64,000 nt of DNA, taken from contig CM044321.1 in the NCBI GenBank assembly GCA_024291935.2, positions 61,436,985 through 61,500,984 on the forward strand, in the 5' to 3' direction. The notes under the pieces were generated by a model. It was not told the origin of the DNA, ran no database searches, and worked only from the letters and a program-made list of their open reading frames with translations. This DNA is from Okapia johnstoni (Eukaryota > Chordata > Mammalia > Artiodactyla > Giraffidae). The translations under genes were made by a program, and so were the position numbers. Positions 59,086-64,000 of the stretch are shown here, in pieces; position 1 is the stretch's first letter, and each line of letters begins with the position of its first letter.

Positions 59086-59811
59086 GGGGACTGGGAATTA
59101 ACATTGGGCACCCAAACAAGAGTGTTGTCACAGATGCTTTATAGTTTTCCACATATTTTTACATTCATGATCTCATCTTATGACTCAACGGGACTACCAT
59201 TTAAACATACTAGAAACTCAAGCCTAAAATAAGAGGTATGAGCAGCATCTGCTTTGTGAGAACTTCTGGCTGGAATGTAATTTAAAGATCCTTTGAAGGT
59301 GCAAATTTAATGAAAGGGTTTTAAAGATAATGCATTCTGCCTATAAAGTAAGTATACAAGATCTCAAGGAGTAATTCAGATGATTTTGTAGTTTGGGACG
59401 ATCATTACATGGTGGAATGAAATGAGAAATCAAGATACATGGATTTAAGGGGGTCCCAAAGAGTTGGACATGACTGAGCTAGTAACACAATCATTTCTAA
59501 GATAGCAATTTTTGAGTCTTAGTATATAATACACTATGCTTTCACAAGTAATTGATGCTGTATCCTGACAGGTTTTCTTTTAAGACTCCTCCTCTATCTT
59601 TATTTTCATCTTAGGCAGGATCTCTTCAACAGCATTTACTCTGTTTAATAGTTCAGATAATGAGATTTTTTGAAGTCCCCCTTTTAGCTGTAACGTCTCA
59701 GGTAAATTACTTAACCTCTCTGTAAAACAACAATTGCACCGCCTTCATATTTTTTTTTCCTTTCTATTTTGAGGACTAGATAAAATAATCTATCAAGGAG
59801 ACTTAGGGGTA
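59086..59811. other. Intergenic stretch, small SINE end only
   Basis: 59449-59487 carries the tail of a BovA-type SINE (gtcccaaagagttggacatgactgagc). The rest is unassigned. Confidence 0.45.
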
Positions 59812-59926
59812 CTTCCTGGGTTGCCCAGTGGTTAGGACTCCTATCTTCCACTGCAGGGGGCCCAGGTCTGATCCCTGGCGGGGAAATTAAGATCTCACGT
59901 GGCAAGGCCAAAAAAAAAAAAAAAAG
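59812..59926 (+). mobile_element. CHR-type tRNA-derived SINE, short form
   Basis: tacttcctgggttgcccagtggttaggactcc...ggtctgatccctggcggggaaattaagatctc and a run of 17 A. Diverged but clear. Confidence 0.8.
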
Positions 59927-60317
59927 GATGGTATAGGGTCTGAGACACAGCAAGGACTTGATCTCAATAGGCCATCTCAGCGCTTCAAACTCCAAATTGA
60001 GAAGAGCGTCCTGGACCAATATCCACAGCGGGAATGCGGAAGGTGAGTCCAAATGCCACTCTCATTATTTCGTCTTTGTGGAGTCATACCTTTTCCTGCA
60101 CATTATACAGATCTGAGGGCTCTGTGTTAAAAACTAGGTTAGAATACAGAACTGGAAGTCAGAGCAATCATTATCACACAGTCACTGAGCTCATTAACCA
60201 GCGACTTGTACAAAACAAACAAAAATAACTTAAATCAAGGCATTTCATCAGGGACTCCAGTCACGAGTGGGCTGCGGGGGGAACAGGGGACAGTCTGACA
60301 TTTTATTGAAATCAGCA

Positions 60318-60536
60318 TTCTCAACCTCAGAACTGCGGATATTTGGGGATGGATAATTCTGGGAGGCTGTCCTGTACCTGGTAGGGTATTTAGCTGCATC
60401 CCTGGCCTTTCCGCCCACCAGATATTAGCTGAATCGCCCTGGTCATGGTGATCAAAAATATCTTCACACCTTGCAGACTATTCCCTGGGAGGGGTCATAA
60501 TCTGCCTTCTTCTCTTGCTTGAGAACCGCTGTGATA
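60318..60536 (+). repeat. MER5-like hAT DNA transposon
   Basis: cagcattctcaacctcagaactgcgg, ggatggataattctgggaggctgtcctg, gtatttagctgcatccctggcc, caaaaatatcttcacacc and tgcttgagaaccgctg follow MER5A in order, with inverted ends. Confidence 0.75.
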
Positions 60537-61029
60537 AAGCTTGATATGGAAGTGCATTTTTGTCTTTTTTTTTTTGAGGGGGAGAAGGTTCTCATCAGTT
60601 TCATCATATTCTTAAAAAGGTCTATGACCTCATAAAGAGTGGGAACTAATTACACAAAGCCTCTCAAATTAATAGTGTAAGCGTGCACATCTCCATCTGT
60701 AGTAGTAAAACAAAATGTGCACCACCATGGCTAATTAAAATGGTGCAATTTGAAAATTTACTATAAAATCTATATCTATCCAGCGGTTACTTTCAACTTT
60801 TGAAAAAGCACCAAAACTGTATGTGGAGAAGTAACTACTTCACTAACTGCTATTCCCAGATGGCAGGGTTCTTAAAATACCGCCTTCAGCAAGGACTCCC
60901 ACAGTCTGCTGAATGTGGCTCTCAGCTTCCAAAGGGGTTAGCGCTAAGGACAAGCAAAAAAGACCTGATGTCCGGAGGGGGAATCAAAACCAGTGTTTTC
61001 TCGGTAAAGAAATTCAATGGAGGTATTGA

Positions 61030-61145
61030 TTGCAAGAGTGATTGGACCGAAAGGTGGAAGGGAAGGGGGGGGGGGGGGAGAGAGGAGAGAGAGAGACAGA
61101 CAGAAACAGAAAGGGGGGAGAGAGGACAGACCGGGAGAAACGCTT
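61030..61145. repeat. Purine-rich tract with G14 run
   Basis: Nearly all A/G on the plus strand, with a run of 14 G at 61065-61078 followed by gagagagg, gacagacag and another six G. It lies about 0.5 kb upstream of the LHFPL6 CpG island. Confidence 0.9.
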
Positions 61146-62059
61146 TGAAAGAGGTTCCCAAAGAGGAGGTCTCTTGGGAGAGGTTTGCTGGAATCTTCCC
61201 CTGCTTTTTTCCCCCTGGCTTGGCTGGAAAGGCGGCTGCCAGATGGAACCCCAGAGGGGGCTCTCCGCTCTCTGCCTCCCATTCCCACGCCCACACTGGC
61301 CTTGCTCACCCCCTTCCAAAGTGACCACATCCCAGGAAAGCTCGAAAGGAATCACTGCACCAGTCTCTAGAGCCCTGCTCTCCATCTCCTAAAGGCGGTC
61401 GGAAACCGGAGCTTAAACCCCAAACCCCAGACTCAGGAGAGCATCCAGGGAGCGTGTCTCAACTCCCTCCCCACCCGCCCCTTGCCCGGGGGAGCACCCC
61501 AGAGGACCAGCAACTTTCTCCCCCACTTCTCGGTCTGTCTGCCTCCATCCCACTCTCGGGTTGGAAGGAGTGACGGTGCGAGGAGGGCGGGAGGGGGCTC
61601 GGGGCCAGAGGGGCCGAGAAAGCCGCCTGGGTGGCGGGGGGTGAGGTGGGAGGGGACCCCGGCTCCAAGGGGCCGCGCCCCCTCCCCGCCCCGCGCGCCG
61701 GGAGGGTCCCCGCCGGCCGCGCCCCGGCCGCGTCCGCTCCCGGTCCCGGCAGGCGCGAGGGGAGGGGACAGGCGAGAGGAGGGCCGGGCGGCGGAGGGGA
61801 GGAGGTGCTGCGTGCCTCGCCTGCCAAAGGCGGATCGGCTCCTCCGCCCGCGAGCCCCGGCGCCCCGCGCGCCGCCCCAGCACTCCGCCCGAGCCGCCCG
61901 CCGGAGAGCCGGAGAGCCGGAGGAGCGCGGGCTGCCCGGGCGCGGCGCCGCGCGTCCTCTGGGAGACCTCCGCCCCCTGTCGGCCCCTGCGCGCCCCTCC
62001 CGCGGCTGGCCCCGGAGGCTCCGCGGCTGTCGGGGACCGCGGCGAAAAAGGAAGGACGG

Positions 62060-64000
<1,941 letters not shown>

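Overview
This is a piece of a ruminant (pecoran, most likely bovine-type) nuclear genome. Ruminant-specific repeats show this: many tRNA-Glu-derived Bov-tA SINEs, dimeric BovA SINEs, CHR-type SINEs, and several copies of the RTE-type LINE BovB. No bacterial, organellar or plasmid features were seen. The exact species cannot be decided from the sequence alone.

The window spans the head-to-head neighbours COG6 and LHFPL6. The 5' part of COG6 (Golgi tethering complex subunit 6) lies on the minus strand. Eight coding exons were placed base by base between 19289 and 5171, giving the first 262 codons plus 2 nt, and all eight join in frame. Intron 8 runs off the left edge. Its start codon sits in a CpG island at about 18.85-19.48 kb. 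LHFPL6 (LHFP, a four-pass membrane protein) starts on the plus strand at the far right. A CpG-island promoter and non-coding exon 1 end near 62153, and exon 2 (63641 onward) carries the first 56 codons from the ATG at 63832.

The 42 kb between the two CpG islands holds no coding gene that I recognise. It is filled with BovB copies (three long ones, all in minus orientation, at 20.0-22.2, 29.1-30.1 and 33.5-35.2 kb), about twenty Bov-tA/BovA SINEs, L1 3' ends (one with a twin-priming inversion), older L1M, L2, MIR, hAT and Tigger remnants, one probable solitary LTR, microsatellites, and one unexplained GC-rich block at 43.63-44.15 kb. All long open frames here are repeat-derived or chance frames in GC-rich DNA.

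I found no new multi-gene system. The observations most worth checking are: a strong-context upstream ORF in LHFPL6 whose ATG is created by the exon 1/exon 2 splice, together with two more uORFs and an acceptor that would remove all three; a perfect 3 x 52 bp tandem array at 35.8 kb; a triplicated branch-point-like repeat just upstream of COG6 exon 3; a tandem SINE dimer within one target-site duplication; repeated insertion at the same target at 50.5-50.9 kb; and the orphan GC-rich block.
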